DNA of 64,000 nucleotides from Symbiodinium kawagutii (GCA_009767595.1 VSDK01012543.1:972283-1036282), one strand, 5' to 3'; counted from the first letter of the stretch, positions 9,891 through 21,539 are shown. Program-made: numbers and translations. The notes: generated by a model from the sequence alone, not told the origin.

Positions 9891-12347
9891 TCAATCTCCA
9901 TTCGAAAGCCAAGTGTCTTTGACAATTTCACGAGCTGCGTTCTTTCGCACCTCAAGTGCGGCAGTGGACTCGTCAAAGGTGTCCTCTTTGAGCTTCAATG
10001 TGGACAGAAACTCAAGCCACCCACCTCGCACCACTCTATCAACAATCAATGCTTGAAATTGTGCACGCGTGATGGAATGATAGAGCTGAGCTCGCTTGAA
10101 ATTGCTACCTTCGCCCACTTCACCCTTGTTGATTCTTGAGTCGAAGCCCACACATATCACAAAGAGCTTTTCCAGCCCCTTTGCGTTACAGTCCCAATCC
10201 AGGATGAAGGAATCCGTTGCCACGCCTTTGTGAATATTGTCAGGTATGTGGCAAAGTGCCTCCTCAAACGAGATGACTTTGCAAAAGGGAAAGAAATCTT
10301 CTTCAAGGCGTTTCATCACACAGGGCTTGAAGTTCACGTAAAAGTCCTCGTTCGGGACGATTATGGCGATATGTTGCTGAAGACAAACACTGGGGTGTGC
10401 ACGTGCAATGTGCCAAATTGCTTGCAACGTCTTCTCAGCGAACAGTCGAAATTTCACCGGGTCGTCTTCAGGTGCTTCGAATAAGAACGATTTCAGGGGT
10501 GGACCGTCAGTCCCAAGACAGGTGGTGTCAGCATCCTGCATATGATCTTGCAGTTGAAAGGTAGATGCACCTAGAACGACTCGCTTCGTACTGCGGACCA
10601 CCTGGGTCAGAATTACTTGCCGCAGTTCTGGATACTCATTGTGCAGTGTGGAAGACTGGGAGATATCGGATAAAATCAACTTGCGCCGGCCATTGATCCT
10701 ACGAAACACCGAACTCTCTGTTCTAAAGAGATCGTGGCCCTCGTCAAAGACAGCAAGAAGACACCCTCCAAGTTCTGTCGCTAGTTCTTCCAGAACAATG
10801 CGGGAACCTTGAATGCGAACGCTCATGGGCTTGTTGTCTGAAGAGTGCATCACCACTACCCTCTGCAAAATCTTGTTCTTCGGTACACCTGGTAAAACCA
10901 TTTCTGCATGGATGAGAAGCCACTGTACGAAATGGTAGATGAGGGCACGGTGGGGACAAAGGTACATGATGTGGCCTTGCTTGCTTCGCTCGACCTCGAG
11001 CTTCTTGATAATCTCCAGCACATATCGGAGAGCAACAAACGTTTTCCCTGCGCCTGCCGGCGCTCTCAAGTGAACATCTTCATCAGGATGCTTGGAGAGC
11101 TCCTTCAGTTTTTCCTCCTGATGCTCTGTGAGTTTTGAAAAAGACATGAGACCTCTGGAGTAGCTATCCAAAAAGTCCGTCTTGTCTGCTGAAAGCTCTT
11201 CAGTGACTTGGTGCTGGTCTTCCAAATACCTGTTGAGTGCCACAGCCATGTCGCCGCTGAGAACTGCGTCTCTCAGTTGATGCGCATCTTCAATCCTTGC
11301 CATGTCAATCTTCACTGCCAAAGATATCGTTCCGCTTGGAAGCCTTTCTTCTGCGATTGAGCCCACTCTCAAGTTTGTTGCAGTCTCAAGGATGCTCTTG
11401 AGAACGTCCTCTCCGCACTTGCGTAGAAGATTCTCGAAGAAGTCGGTCGTGTGCCGTACAAGTTTGGTTTCAAACTCGACACCTGTCTTTTGGCATTTGA
11501 CCGTCCACGTGAGCTCTTCCATTTCCTTGTGTGGGACTTGGAGGATCGAAGCTTTCCGGAAGCGGTTTGTGCTGTTTGGTGGAGCATCTGGATACAGTGC
11601 ATCAACAGTGTGATCTTTTGGGAACTGTTCGGACAAAAACATGGTGACATCCACTTCATCATACTGCCACCTGGGGTCTTTGAAGCGCATCTGATCCAGT
11701 TTTGCCACTTCTCCTTTCTGTGACCCCCCACAGCCTACACCATTCCAGAGATTCTCAGTCGCAAGCATTTTCCATGGCACCTTGCCACAACCAACCTGAT
11801 CCGGGAAGAAAACGACTTTTAAACGCTGCTCATCCTCGACGGCCTCTTTGACCCTCTTCAACCAAAGCGCAAACCAGAGGCAACCCCACGCCGCTCGCTT
11901 CTTGTTCAGTTTCCACAAATCCTCCGCCTTGTCTCTGTCTTTCTGAGTGGCTTTGCCGAAAACCAGATGCGCGTGCATGGCAGCAGCCCTTTTCACTAAC
12001 TCAGCTTTCTCTTTTTCACTACATGGATTCGGGATGACCATTAAATAGCCCAATTGTTCGTAACCACGGATACCGTAAAGCTCTTCACAGAGGCAGCGCT
12101 CTGGATTCTGCGGATCAGGAAAATGGTGTTCTCCGAGGCCATGCTTGGCATCATCCAAGAAGACGCAAGCCACGGAGTCCTCATTGTGACCTGCGATCAG
12201 GGCTTCCCACCCGGCAGTGAACTTGCCTGGAAATGAAACCCAGCACACTTTGGCGCCGGGTTTCACCTTCCCCAGGTAAGTCTTGCCCCGAAAGGCATCC
12301 AGGACTGCTGGTTTCTCTTTCAGCACAAAGTGGACTGTGTTGATCTC
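9891..12347 (-). CDS. H1: SF1 (UvrD-like) helicase terminal exon
   Basis: The largest exon of the module; the open frame extends to 12380 but opens there with TTG. A pyrimidine-rich CCTTTTCCAG|GAG at 12348 marks a splice acceptor in phase 0, so an upstream exon should supply the start. Residues count from 12380. Residues 12-330 are an unrecognised region with HGLGEHHFPDP...CLC (80-98), AAWGC and NGVGCGGSQKGE. Helicase motifs follow: LTEHQ (417-421), Walker A APAGAGKTF (440-448), Walker B LAVFDEGHD (542-550, DEGH where its paralogues have DEAH), ILSDISQS, LTQVVRSTK and a C-terminal ITRAQ arginine motif. An ATP-dependent nucleic-acid motor is the expected activity. It is the most divergent copy, with a three-residue deletion (TAY missing after LDAF) and a short tail ending WLSNGD. 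Cassette B lies upstream. Confidence 0.87.
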   Translation of the reverse strand, partial: EINTVHFVLKEKPAVLDAFRGKTYLGKVKPGAKVCWVSFPGKFTAGWEALIAGHNEDSVACVFLDDAKHGLGEHHFPDPQNPERCLCEELYGIRGYEQLGYLMVIPNPCSEKEKAELVKRAAAMHAHLVFGKATQKDRDKAEDLWKLNKKRAAWGCLWFALWLKRVKEAVEDEQRLKVVFFPDQVGCGKVPWKMLATENLWNGVGCGGSQKGEVAKLDQMRFKDPRWQYDEVDVTMFLSEQFPKDHTVDALYPDAPPNSTNRFRKASILQVPHKEMEELTWTVKCQKTGVEFETKLVRHTTDFFENLLRKCGEDVLKSILETATNLRVGSIAEERLPSGTISLAVKIDMARIEDAHQLRDAVLSGDMAVALNRYLEDQHQVTEELSADKTDFLDSYSRGLMSFSKLTEHQEEKLKELSKHPDEDVHLRAPAGAGKTFVALRYVLEIIKKLEVERSKQGHIMYLCPHRALIYHFVQWLLIHAEMVLPGVPKNKILQRVVVMHSSDNKPMSVRIQGSRIVLEELATELGGCLLAVFDEGHDLFRTESSVFRRINGRRKLILSDISQSSTLHNEYPELRQVILTQVVRSTKRVVLGASTFQLQDHMQDADTTCLGTDGPPLKSFLFEAPEDDPVKFRLFAEKTLQAIWHIARAHPSVCLQQHIAIIVPNEDFYVNFKPCVMKRLEEDFFPFCKVISFEEALCHIPDNIHKGVATDSFILDWDCNAKGLEKLFVICVGFDSRINKGEVGEGSNFKRAQLYHSITRAQFQALIVDRVVRGGWLEFLSTLKLKEDTFDESTAALEVRKNAAREIVKDTWLSNGD

Positions 12348-12880
12348 CTGGAAAAGGGCTGTGTGGTGCTGCAAGTGCAAGGTGAAACAATGTTTTCGGA
12401 GAATAGATCAAAATAGAAATATCATGCTATGTTCCTTGTACTGACGGTTTCAGCCCGTGAGTGACCCATGGCAATCAAACATGCTGCTGACAGCCAAAAG
12501 ACATCTTTCAAAGGTTCTTGTCAATGTCAGTGCAGCCTTGTTACTCATCTCAGTCTTACTTGTTCTTCAGGTAGTCATCACATTTGTCATTCCTTTCAAC
12601 ATGTGTCCAATCAAATCAAGAGGGTTCCCTTGGGTAACGCAGCTCAGCTAACATTACAAGCAACTGGAGATCTCTAGGACCCTAGGAGTGTCGTGCTGTG
12701 TGCAGATTGTTGTCATCACCTTCCCTCTCCTTCGTCACATCGTCGCTGGTACTGGCCTCTCATAGAAACATTGAGTTCTCTGAAGATGTTGCGCAATCGG
12801 CATAACTGACTTGGTACTGCAAGCAAGAGCTTTAGCTTGTTGAAGCTTTAGCAGGTAAGGATTGGCTTGTTTAGAACAAA
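12348..12880. other. Start of the long intron or spacer upstream of H1
   Basis: No gene recognised. It is AT-rich near the acceptor and otherwise unremarkable. If cassette B is spliced to H1, this is the 3' end of an intron running to 18532. Confidence 0.4.
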
Positions 12881-13270
12881 TCGGGCCCAACTGGGAGACA
12901 AGAGGGAGACAACTGATGGAAGACAAATGCAAGAAACATGGGAGAGAACTGGCGGCAAACCAATGGATGACAAGTGGGAGACACGGCTTCAAGGTTCCGG
13001 GAGCCCAGCTGGAGCAAATTGGACACAGGGAGGCAATCACTGCACGAAGCTACGGATATGAAGCAGAGCAAATTTATGTACGTGAAACATGACAAACCTA
13101 CCACCCGTGATCGGAGACAAATGACTGGGAGACAAATGATTGGAACCCAGGAAAAGAGGCGGACATCACCAGTGACGTAAACCTGTTTGTGCGGCCCAAG
13201 GCGTCAGCAAGTGGGAGACACAGAGGAACGCAAGCCCGAAGACAAACGCAAAATCATGTGTTCCAAGTTC
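12880..13270. repeat. Purine-rich degenerate repeat (TGGGAGACAA type)
   Basis: Repeats of gggagaca(a/c) and aactgg(a/g) alternate irregularly. It resembles 9040-9400, so the same repeat flanks H1 on both sides. Confidence 0.55.
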
Positions 13271-13800
13271 CAAGCATGCACCCCTTTCAAAGGAGTAGGA
13301 ACCCCGTACAGGGTTTGGGGAAAGATGCCACTTGGATCCATTTGGCCATCACCACACAGCAAGGTGCTCAATGTACCCCTTGATATTCAAACCTGAAATC
13401 TTCAGACCAAAAACTGAAGACGCAAGAAGTTGGACTGACAACTCCAGCTACCTAGCAACAAGACACATGCCCCACAAGCTCGAACGTTGGTGTAACAGTG
13501 GGCTGGAGTCACGGAAACCGACCGGTAGAAACCCAAAGTCTTGAAATACCTGTCGAAAATACATGGAGGCTGCCCGGAATGCAGACACCAAGAATATGGG
13601 GCAACACACCTAAAAAAAGCACATCCGGGCCCTAGCTACAAGCAGCATCAAAGTATTCTAGACTCTAGATCATTGGAAGCACCGCCGACAGCAAAAATTT
13701 TGAACTATGGATGCCACCTGCAATTCCAGGGTCATGGTCAGGTTGTAATAGCGAGTAGGAATACATGGAGCTCCGAAAGATAAATCCTACAGAGACATTA
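13270..13800. other. Duplicated spacer found upstream of each helicase exon
   Basis: A stretch running from ggctggagtc to agcacatccgg is shared, with changes, by 30190-30360, 38430-38580 and 62990-63140. No coding frame is preserved between the copies. Confidence 0.5.
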
Positions 13801-13807
13801 TTCACAT

Positions 13808-13913
13808 GGTTTTTCTCAAGCCATAGGGGTACCCCCAAATCATCCTATTTATGAGCCATTTATAGTAATAAACCAACCAATAACAGTTGGTATGTCCCCT
13901 ATCTTGAGAACCC
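13808..13913. mobile_element. MITE-like element 1 (short inverted termini)
   Basis: Bounded by GGTTTTTCTCAAGCCATAGGGG on the left and CCCCTATCTTGAGAACC on the right, which are imperfect inverted repeats. Its ends and the internal run acccccaaatc resemble the elements at 14041-14157 and 31887-31975. Too short to code for a transposase; no target duplication identified. Confidence 0.5.
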
Positions 13914-14040
13914 TCCACATCTGCACCAGTAAACATCACACGAAACCCCGAGCGAGCATCGAACCTGGTTGGAGGCTGGCACTTTTGAAGAGGCCTTGAT
14001 CAACTACCATCAACTCTCATTGTCATTTCATGGCACCTTT

Positions 14041-14157
14041 TGGTGGTTTCTTAAAATAAGGGTACCCCCACATCTTCCAATCGTAAACATTTCTTGGTAA
14101 TAAGCCACCATTTTGGGGTTCCCCTATTTTGAGAAACCCTATTTTGAGAAACCACCA
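14041..14157. mobile_element. MITE-like element 2 with 10-bp perfect outer inverted repeat
   Basis: The outermost bases TGGTGGTTTC and GAAACCACCA are perfect inverted repeats, followed inward by AAAATAAGGG and CCCCTATTTTGAG. The right end has the motif CCTATTTTGAGAAACC twice in tandem. A family relation to elements at 13.8 and 31.9 kb is clear from the ends. Confidence 0.55.
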
Positions 14158-14279
14158 TGTGGCAACAAATTCAATGAGGCTGGTGTTTCTCAGTTGTCAA
14201 TTGAAACAAACGGTCAACAAACATAAACTAGCATTTAATTGGATGAAACGGAACATTTGGCATTTTGCTTATGTCAACT

Positions 14280-16960
14280 GCAAGTAAAACGCGGTAGGTG
14301 AAAATGTCCACAAACATCACCCAGCCTTGTGCTTGCGAGACTTGCACCACCTGCACAACCTACATGCAACACCAAATCAAGGCTCAAAAACAAGGAATGT
14401 AAAGCAACCTAATCACACAGATTTCAGGTCCGGCACAAACATCAACTGTATCAGTTGCAGGATGGGAGCCCAAAAATCAGGACAGAAAATAACACCCCCA
14501 GCCTGAACAGCCGCTTTCCAAAAGGCAATGTTCCAGCAACTGCCTCAAAGCGAAATATGCGAGCACATGTAATGCCCTAAGTTTGAAGCAAATAACCGCC
14601 ACTGCCCTCACAAAGTGTCGTGATGAAAACTTGAACCTCTAGGGAGCCAACAGCCTCTTCCACTTCTCCGTCTGTCTCGGGTGCCACCTCAACCATTACA
14701 CAAAGTCATCAAGGCCTACGGGCAGTAGAAATCATTTCAACACATTTCAGCGCTTTCAGCGGACCTCAAAGCCCAATATTTTCAACACTTCGGACTTCTT
14801 GAAATCTCAAGTAAGGTCAAATGAGTGATCTTGCGGTTGTAAGGGACTTTCAAAGACAGTCGACTTCCAGTATCTAAGAAGCCAATAAAAGTAAATAGAT
14901 CGACCGGGGAACTGTGAATCAAGACCCTGTGGGGCTCGTCAAACAAATCACTTCCTTTTACAAAGTCTTAGCTGATACTGAGCTTCAATCACTCGCATCC
15001 AAGGCCGTGGCAGGAAGGATCACGTGAGCCTGCAACACGCTGCTGGAATGTGAGACAGAGTTCACTTCAAGCAAAATCATGTGTTCAGGTCGAAGTCTTG
15101 ATCAAATTGTGAAAAACAAGAGGCATAACGGAAACGGTTTGGCAAGCAAACTGCATAATGTAAAAAACATAAGGGCTCAAGCAAGCTGCAGCTCTCCGCT
15201 GTCACTCCGCGTCAACAGGCTCAAGTCCCAAGTCTCACCAATCGGAGCCTCTCCGAGATCATCAACTGGAAGCACCGAGGCCTGGGGACAGTGTCGCTTG
15301 GCCGTTGCAGAGGGTCTTGGAACTTGATGGAACTTGATTCTGACAAGCAAATCATCTAAGATCCAAATCCTTAAAAGGAAGAGATTCCTCAATAAACCAT
15401 GATTTTTGGATGGAGGTTCGCGTTTGTGGAATTGAAATTCAGGAATGAGAACAACCAAAAACTAGCCCGATCTGACACCTTTTCATTGTGCAATGAACAA
15501 GTTAAAGCACTTGAAGGGTCGAGATCCAATTGGCTCTGGAATATGCACAATCAAATAGTCGACAGGGCCACTTTGTGAATTTGTGCTCCACTGAGACAGC
15601 TGGGAGCCCTGCCTTTGAAGCGGATTTCCGACAAAGATTCCCCATGGCAGCGTGCAGGGATGGCCGAGGATGGTGAAACTGCAGTGAAATGGGGAAGTTG
15701 CAGAGGCAACAGAAAGCCTGAGTGTAGAGCGCTGGATCACACAATATCATGTGATGACACTTCTGACAGTTGTCGCGGGATGCTTTGAGGTTTCAACAAA
15801 AGACCTTATTTGTGAGTCAAGATCCTTGCCGTTCCGCCAACCATTTGCGGTCATTCCCATCTGACTTCTGGAAGAAGATATCATGGCAAAACTGGGCTAA
15901 AACTTGATCTGGAATCTGCTCCAACATCCAGAAAACACGCACTTATCATCCAAACAAAGTTCCACTAATCTACCTCTTTTATGATCTGACCCATTGTGCA
16001 AACTACGGTTGTCGAAAGTTGCAAATGCCCTGCGGTGCCAAAAAAAGCAGCAAACCGGGTGTCCTCATCTGTAGTTACTGTAGTGATCTTCTGAAAAGAA
16101 ATACCATTGCATCAATACAACAGAAGTGCCCAATCAAAATGTGTAGTTGTGGTGATGGCCAGGACAAACCGGAAAACAAACCACAATCGTGTTGCAAGAA
16201 GTGATATCTATGAAATATCTGCAAGCCCGATACACAGATTTCATTTGGCAAAAAAGATACACAGATTGTTGTTTCCATTTGGCAAATTTCATCTGGAGGC
16301 ACGGAGACTGAGAGTGTCAAATACAAAGCCCTTTGGAGAAATCTGCGAGTTTTCCTCAGGGGAAAGCCTGTCTGATGCCATTCTGATGCCATGAATCATA
16401 TGGTTTGAGAAGCAAATCTTGTGAAACGTGATAGATACTCCGAAGTCTGTGTCATGATGTCTAGTGTGGTCGAGTTCCGAAGTTCCGTCTTGACCTGGAA
16501 ACTTGCGGCGGCACCATGGTCAATTTGCCACGAAAGACTCTGTGATGCCACAAGTGCAGGATGCATGAATGAATGAACGAGCAAATGAATGAACGTGACA
16601 AACAAATAGCTCAGTATGAGGTGGCATGAGACAGGACAAATTGAGACAGGGACAGGCAAAACAAGATGTGGTCAGACAAATCAAGGTGAAATGAAGCATG
16701 CAAGAGCCGCAAAAACAATCACAAGATTGAGTGAGGTGTCCAAATTAAATGAATTAGGATTCATGAGGTTGATGAGCAAGAATTGTGGTCAGAAAGGGCA
16801 AAAAATGATGGGGATTGAACAATCATCATTTACGATTCTCCTTGAGTATAACTCGCTTAATAGCAGTGGCTACCCAATTAGAATCAATCTGCTCATGGAT
16901 TCCAACAGGTTTCATACCCGTCTTGCGGCGAATCCAACATGACACCCAGCGTACCCAACC
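14280..16960. other. Duplicated non-coding spacer (paired with 39580-41940)
   Basis: No gene recognised. It aligns by eye with 39580-41940 along most of its length: acatcacccagcc at about 14315 pairs with about 39594, and gtgcaggatgcatg near 16554 pairs with about 41740. Divergence is spread over all frames with many small indels, which fits intron or intergenic DNA between ankyrin cassette and helicase exon. Confidence 0.6.
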
Positions 16961-16964
16961 CATC

Positions 16965-18400
16965 CGCCCCCCGGTCGCGTGTTTGTTCCGCAGGTCGTCG
17001 GAGCCGCGCTGTTGCAGGTCGCCTCCACAGAGGTCCTGGGGAGCACAACACATGATGCAGCCGTCGGGGTCATCCACAGTTGGTCTACTGATGGTTGATG
17101 AATGGTTCAGTAACGATTAGTGAGTGGTTAAGCGGTAGCGGTTGGTGAATGGTTAAGCGGTAGCGGTTGGTTAAAATGTTAAGCAGTAGCAGTTGGTAAA
17201 TGGTGAATTGTCAATAAGCGTTTTAACAGATAATGAATTTTGATGAATGGCTAGCGATTTGTATTCCCAGCTCATGGGTAAGGATCCGTATGCCAAGGAG
17301 GTTCAGAAAAACCTGTGATAACCAATCAGCTAGGTTGCTGGCAAACCAACAAGAGTGGTTAGTTGATAGTGGTCAATCAGGGATAACGGTGGTCAATCAT
17401 GGATACTGGTGGTTGATGATCATAAGTATTGGTAAACGGTTGACAATGGCTGATAATAGTTTACTTAAGAGCAAGCAAGGCAAGAGGCAACAAGGATCTG
17501 ACCATGAAGTATCTACATGATGACCTGCGCAAATGTTTATAGAAGATTGATGCACGGTGTTTGGACGAATGATTCAAGACTTTTGCAGGGTTCCTGAACT
17601 ACCTATGCAGGATTCTTGAATGTTTCTGTTTGATTTATGAACATGGTATGCAAGATTGATGGGGTGATGGATGACTTCTGAAAGATTTCCAGGTGACTGA
17701 ATATGACTGATCCAGGAGTTATGGATGACGCGTTAGATACTATGTGCCGGTTTATGGATGATCCATGCAGGATAAATCCATCAGTTGTGCAGTAATTACC
17801 TTTGAATAGCTTCGTGCGGCTTACTTATATAGAATATTACAAATGATTTAAATGTATTGTTTTATGTTTGACTTATGACTTATGTTCCCCATGCTGCTGG
17901 CTTAGTTTGTCCATTGCCGCACACCACCCAGCAGGGCTGTAGCAAATACTTGGAAATATTGCTGATGTGGTGGCTGTATCTTTGGGCTTGTGAAGGGAGA
18001 TGATTTGATCTGATGACCAAAAAGATCATCACAGCCGTGAAGCGCAAACAAACCGCCCACCGCTTCGGAGCCTACGATTGCGACTCAAGTATATTTTGTT
18101 TCATAGTTCACAAGTTCAATTGCTCGAAGTCCCACATGGTAGTCCGAAGGGAATTTCAACCTGTTCACTGGATGTTTTTCCAGACGTAAAACTGTTCAAT
18201 CCATTCGCTGACCTTGTACAGCACAAGCAATCTCAGGTACTGTTCCCTCTGCTCCCTGTCAACTCCTTGCATTTCATGTTTTCATCATCCCTGGGCTGCC
18301 TGCAGGATACAGCGTGGGATCCCATGGACTTCCTATCTTGGTAGATCCAGATGCATCACAATTGAGGTACCAGTAATTTGACCAGTTTTCAAAGGATGTA
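16965..18400. repeat. Highly similar duplicated block (paired with 41945-43350)
   Basis: Near-identical to 41945-43350, including a degenerate tandem of gtggttaagcggtagcggtt units (about 17115-17205) that has one more unit here than in the partner. A frame around 17000-17077 (minus) reading DLCGGDLQQRGS is shared, but the DNA is too similar for that to show coding. The block adjoins ankyrin exon 5 of cassette B. Confidence 0.65.
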
Positions 18401-18532
18401 ACCTTTCTCATGAGTTCAGCTCTAGTTGGAGCAAACAGGACAGGAGCCGCTGCGAGCGGGCTATCACTTGGGCAGAACCGCGCTGCTGCTCCAATCGCAC
18501 CAATTGGAATCCGAGCAGCCAAGCCCCCGGGC

Positions 18533-18594
18533 CTCCAGAAATCCCACAACATCTCTTCTTCCTTCTTCTCTTGCCATGTCCAAGGGTGTTCGGC
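18533..18594 (-). CDS. Ankyrin exon 5, cassette B
   Basis: A 62-nt exon: two bases complete a Gly codon, then 20 codons read RTPLDMAREEGRRDVVGFLE, the first two-thirds of an ankyrin repeat. Acceptor GCTCAG|GC; proposed donor GC directly after CTGGAG, leaving phase 0. That phase fits the H1 acceptor at 12348. A longer off-frame reading through this exon (18274-18870) is not the ankyrin frame. Confidence 0.72.
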
Positions 18595-19117
18595 CTGAGC
18601 GCAGCAACACAGCGTGAAAACATTCTGCGCAGAATATCCTTCTTGACTTCCTTTCAGACATCCATGAAAGGAGCCTCGATGATGAGACAAACGGATCCTT
18701 CTGAACACCGAGCTCACCCCACGAGCCCACCCTACGAAAGGCCGGCCCGTGCGAAGCTTCCATCGCACCCCTTGCAAACTTGAAACAAGAGTCGGGTCAG
18801 GAAACATGTGCACATGTTCAAAAAGATGCATGTTCACTTCCAGTTGGAAACGTTCCAGGGTTCTTCCCATTGCGTCCCCAAAAAAAATGAAATTACAGTC
18901 AAGACTTGGGTTGTTGAATTTTTGCGCACTTCTGCTTAAACTTCATATTGAGAGTTTGCCAGCTCAGAACGTGATGGAATTCGGAGAGTCTGCACAGCGA
19001 AACCCGTTGAAACCGACCACACCCAATTCAGAATCATTCAATTATTCAATATAATTCCGAGATTCTGAAGTCATCTCCCCGTTGAAGCAACCGTTCACAC
19101 CTTCCGAGGTCCCCGGC

Positions 19118-19216
19118 CTCTGTTGTTCTTTAAGTCTAGCGGTGCCTGGACCGCCACCAGCAGCTGGACCACCTCCTTGTGGCCATTGCGCACCGCATCA
19201 TGCAGAGGCGTGTCAC
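19118..19216 (-). CDS. Ankyrin exon 4, cassette B
   Basis: 99 nt, phase 1 at both ends, acceptor TGAG|GTGACACG and GC donor. Encodes GDTPLHDAVRNGHKEVVQLL and then a short linker ending LKNNR: one complete 33-residue ankyrin repeat with the TPLH signature. A 302-nt intron separates it from exon 3. Confidence 0.8.
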
Positions 19217-19518
19217 CTCAATGAGCAGCTGCACTTAACAGCAGCCGAGTCTTGTTCGTACCCACTTTGCCATCATGGAAACACCACGCATCAACACACA
19301 TGCGACCACTTAGAAGCTTTTCAATGTCATAAACTCCAAAGTCAAAATGCATTGATCCCCTTCATACTTCAAGTATTCAGCTCGATGTATTCAGTTCCGT
19401 GTCTGTTCCATTCAGATCTTCTGCTACGGAAGGCCATCTATGATGCGCAAACGAAATCTTCGCTCCTCCCAGTGGCGCTGTCCCCGCTGTTGCAGCAACC
19501 CCCTGCACGGGCCCAGAC

Positions 19519-19617
19519 CATCGGCGTCCCTCGGAGCCACCGCGGCGCGGAGCTCCAGGAGCCGCGCGACGGCTGCGGCCTGGCCATACTCCGCTGCGCG
19601 GTGCAGCGGCGTCCGAC
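19519..19617 (-). CDS. Ankyrin exon 3, cassette B
   Basis: 99 nt, phase 1-1, acceptor GCCGAG|GT and GT donor. One repeat: GRTPLHRAAEYGQAAAVARL followed by LELRAAVAPRDAD. GC-rich, so several spurious frames overlap it on both strands. Exon 2 is only 73 bases upstream. Confidence 0.82.
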
Positions 19618-19690
19618 CTCGGCGCGGCAAAGTCTGGCGCCACGGTGGAGCCTCTCCACGCAGGTCCCCGGGGTCCCCGGCGAAAGAAGC

Positions 19691-19786
19691 CCGCCGTCGT
19701 CGCGTCAACATCAGCGCCTGCGGCCACAAGGGCGGAGATCATTTCCACGTGGCCGTTCCCTGCAGCTTCGTGCAGGGCAGTCCGGC
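19691..19786 (-). CDS. Ankyrin exon 2, cassette B
   Basis: 96 nt, one codon shorter than the usual 99, phase 1-1, acceptor TCTGAG|GC and GC donor. One repeat: GRTALHEAAGNGHVEMISAL followed by VAAGADVDATTA. The 1.2-kb intron upstream leads to exon 1. Confidence 0.82.
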
Positions 19787-19859
19787 CTCAGAGAAAGGGC
19801 GCGGCGTAGCCACCTCTTGCAGCTGCAGCAACCGAGATCCCAAGAGTTGATGAGGTCAG

Positions 19860-20950
19860 AAACAAAGATGTTGCTCTGACCCATCTTGTCCCAACGAAAA
19901 GGACCACCCGTTGCAATTGTCGTGAAAGACATCATCACCCAACCTCCCTCTGACCCAACCACTTTCTGCATCATAGAAGGGATCCGGCTTAAATGATATC
20001 TGATAGTGGAGAGTCCGCTGCAAAAAGATCACTGCGCCACCAACAAACGGCAATCCTCCACATTGCTTTGCCTGAAAGAAGCATGTCGTGTGATTGGGAA
20101 TAAATCGACCGGTTGCGACTATTGAGTTTCTCGCAGGGAACCGAAACAAAATCAGGCGAATGCATGCCTGCAGTGTCCTTTGCGCAACACCCACAAGACA
20201 TGAAAAGATGTCGGTCCACACTTCGAAATGACATGTGCACCGTATCACTGCCTTTGCCATCCTGTTTACAGGAATCTTCGTCAGTCTAATGAAACGCACG
20301 TTGAGTTGCATCCACTATATCAAATTACGTCACAATCAGCATTGACATGTGTTTATGGTTCTTGCTTTCTGAACTGGATCAGAATTCAGAAATGGTTTCT
20401 ACCATTTATCTGGCAACCCTCTTCAACAGAATGAAAATGGATGCTGAGATTGCTTTTGGGAAGCAAGTGTGCTACATCCAGCAATCACTAGATTACAACT
20501 GTGAATAGACACTAGCAGTTTTGAACTTCGTTTGAAGTTCAGGTAAACTGTGTTCACTTTTGAAGTAGCTGGGGTTTGTACACTGATTTTGGAAAATTGC
20601 TTATACTTGAATGCTTTATATTGTATACTTTTGATTATTGAACATGTACATGCACTGCAGTGTCTGTATCTCTCTAGCTTAGTACCTGAGAGTACTAAAA
20701 TCCAAGTCCAGGATCAGTCAAAGATCAGGCGTCTGTGCGTGTGGCTGATGCCCAGGATTGATCACTGAAAACCGGATGCAAATGACGAGCAATCACTTGA
20801 ACAAAAACTCACGACGCAACATGCGACACAACACAAACAGCTACGATTCGAAAATGACCTTCACCAGCCAACCTGTCCGCACCATAACATCAATGCATTG
20901 CTTCGTGGCTCCAGCAACAAATGGAATCAATCGCCATGAGGCCATGAGTT
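19860..20950. other. Intron 1 of cassette B
   Basis: No exon recognised. Parts align with the corresponding intron of cassette C (for example 20231-20330 with 46558-46650), but reading frames are not kept between the two. Confidence 0.5.
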
Positions 20951-20995
20951 GCTTCCTGCGACCGCCCTATGCCTCCACAGACTAAGCTGCCGCAC

Positions 20996-21097
20996 CCAAG
21001 GGGACTACCCGGTCTGGGCGAACGAAGTGTCGCACAGCCGCGACGTCGCGACGTCTGGCAGCTTCGCAGATCGCGGGAAAGCCAGGTTCATCTGTAT
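20996..21097 (-). CDS. Ankyrin exon 1, cassette B
   Basis: 102 nt (34 residues; the A, C and D versions have 39). Acceptor CTGAG|AT and GT donor, phase 1-1. Core PAICEAARRRDVAAVRHFVR matches the first ankyrin unit of the other cassettes; the end (PDRVVPL) is shortened. If the donor were ignored the frame would stop a few codons later at TAG, which supports the splice. Confidence 0.75.
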
Positions 21098-21257
21098 CTC
21101 AGAGCCCGCACCGTGCAGGAGCCGGGAGGGGACCCGTGGAGAAACCCTGGAAGTGTTGAGCTTTGGAGATGGTTGGAGGCAACCCTGGAATGCGAAAACG
21201 ATTAGTTGAACGACGATGAATCTGGAAACCGGTGAGTTGCCGATATGGTTCCTGAAC

Positions 21258-21278
21258 TGCAACAGCAACAACAACAGC

Positions 21279-21313
<35 letters not shown>

Positions 21314-21386
21314 CTCCTCCTCCTCCCTCCTACAGCTACAGCTACAGCTACAGCTACAACTACAACTACAACTACAACAACAACAT
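21258..21386. repeat. Compound microsatellite (CAA)n-(CTC)n-(AGCTAC)n-(AACTAC)n
   Basis: Runs of CAA, then TCC/CTC, then hexamers tacagc and tacaac, ending in aacaacatttgttccaggaaagaac. The flank is shared with the (CAC)(GAC) array in cassette A and the short AAC/AGC array near 56.7 kb, so the position is conserved but the repeat motif is not. Confidence 0.9.
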
Positions 21387-21539
21387 TTGTTCCAGGAAAG
21401 AACAAAGAAAACCAAATCTTTTCTGCAATCATTGCATTGCTTGTGTCATCTCGATGGTACGTTGTGGCACTAGCCTGTCGGGAATACTTGCTCTTAAGTG
21501 GTCGGAGGTCACTGAGGCCACTGCAAATTTGATGCACCT

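Noticed and set aside
17233-17520. Frame shared with 42182-42529
   Set aside because: The DNA is almost identical at both places, so a shared frame is no evidence of coding, and the sequence includes degenerate tandem repeats.
18274-18870. 198-codon minus-strand frame
   Set aside because: Covers ankyrin exon 5B in the wrong frame; the ankyrin signature is in another frame and bounded by splice sites.
19082-19879. 265-codon plus-strand frame
   Set aside because: Antisense to ankyrin exons 2-4 of cassette B; long only because the region is GC-rich.
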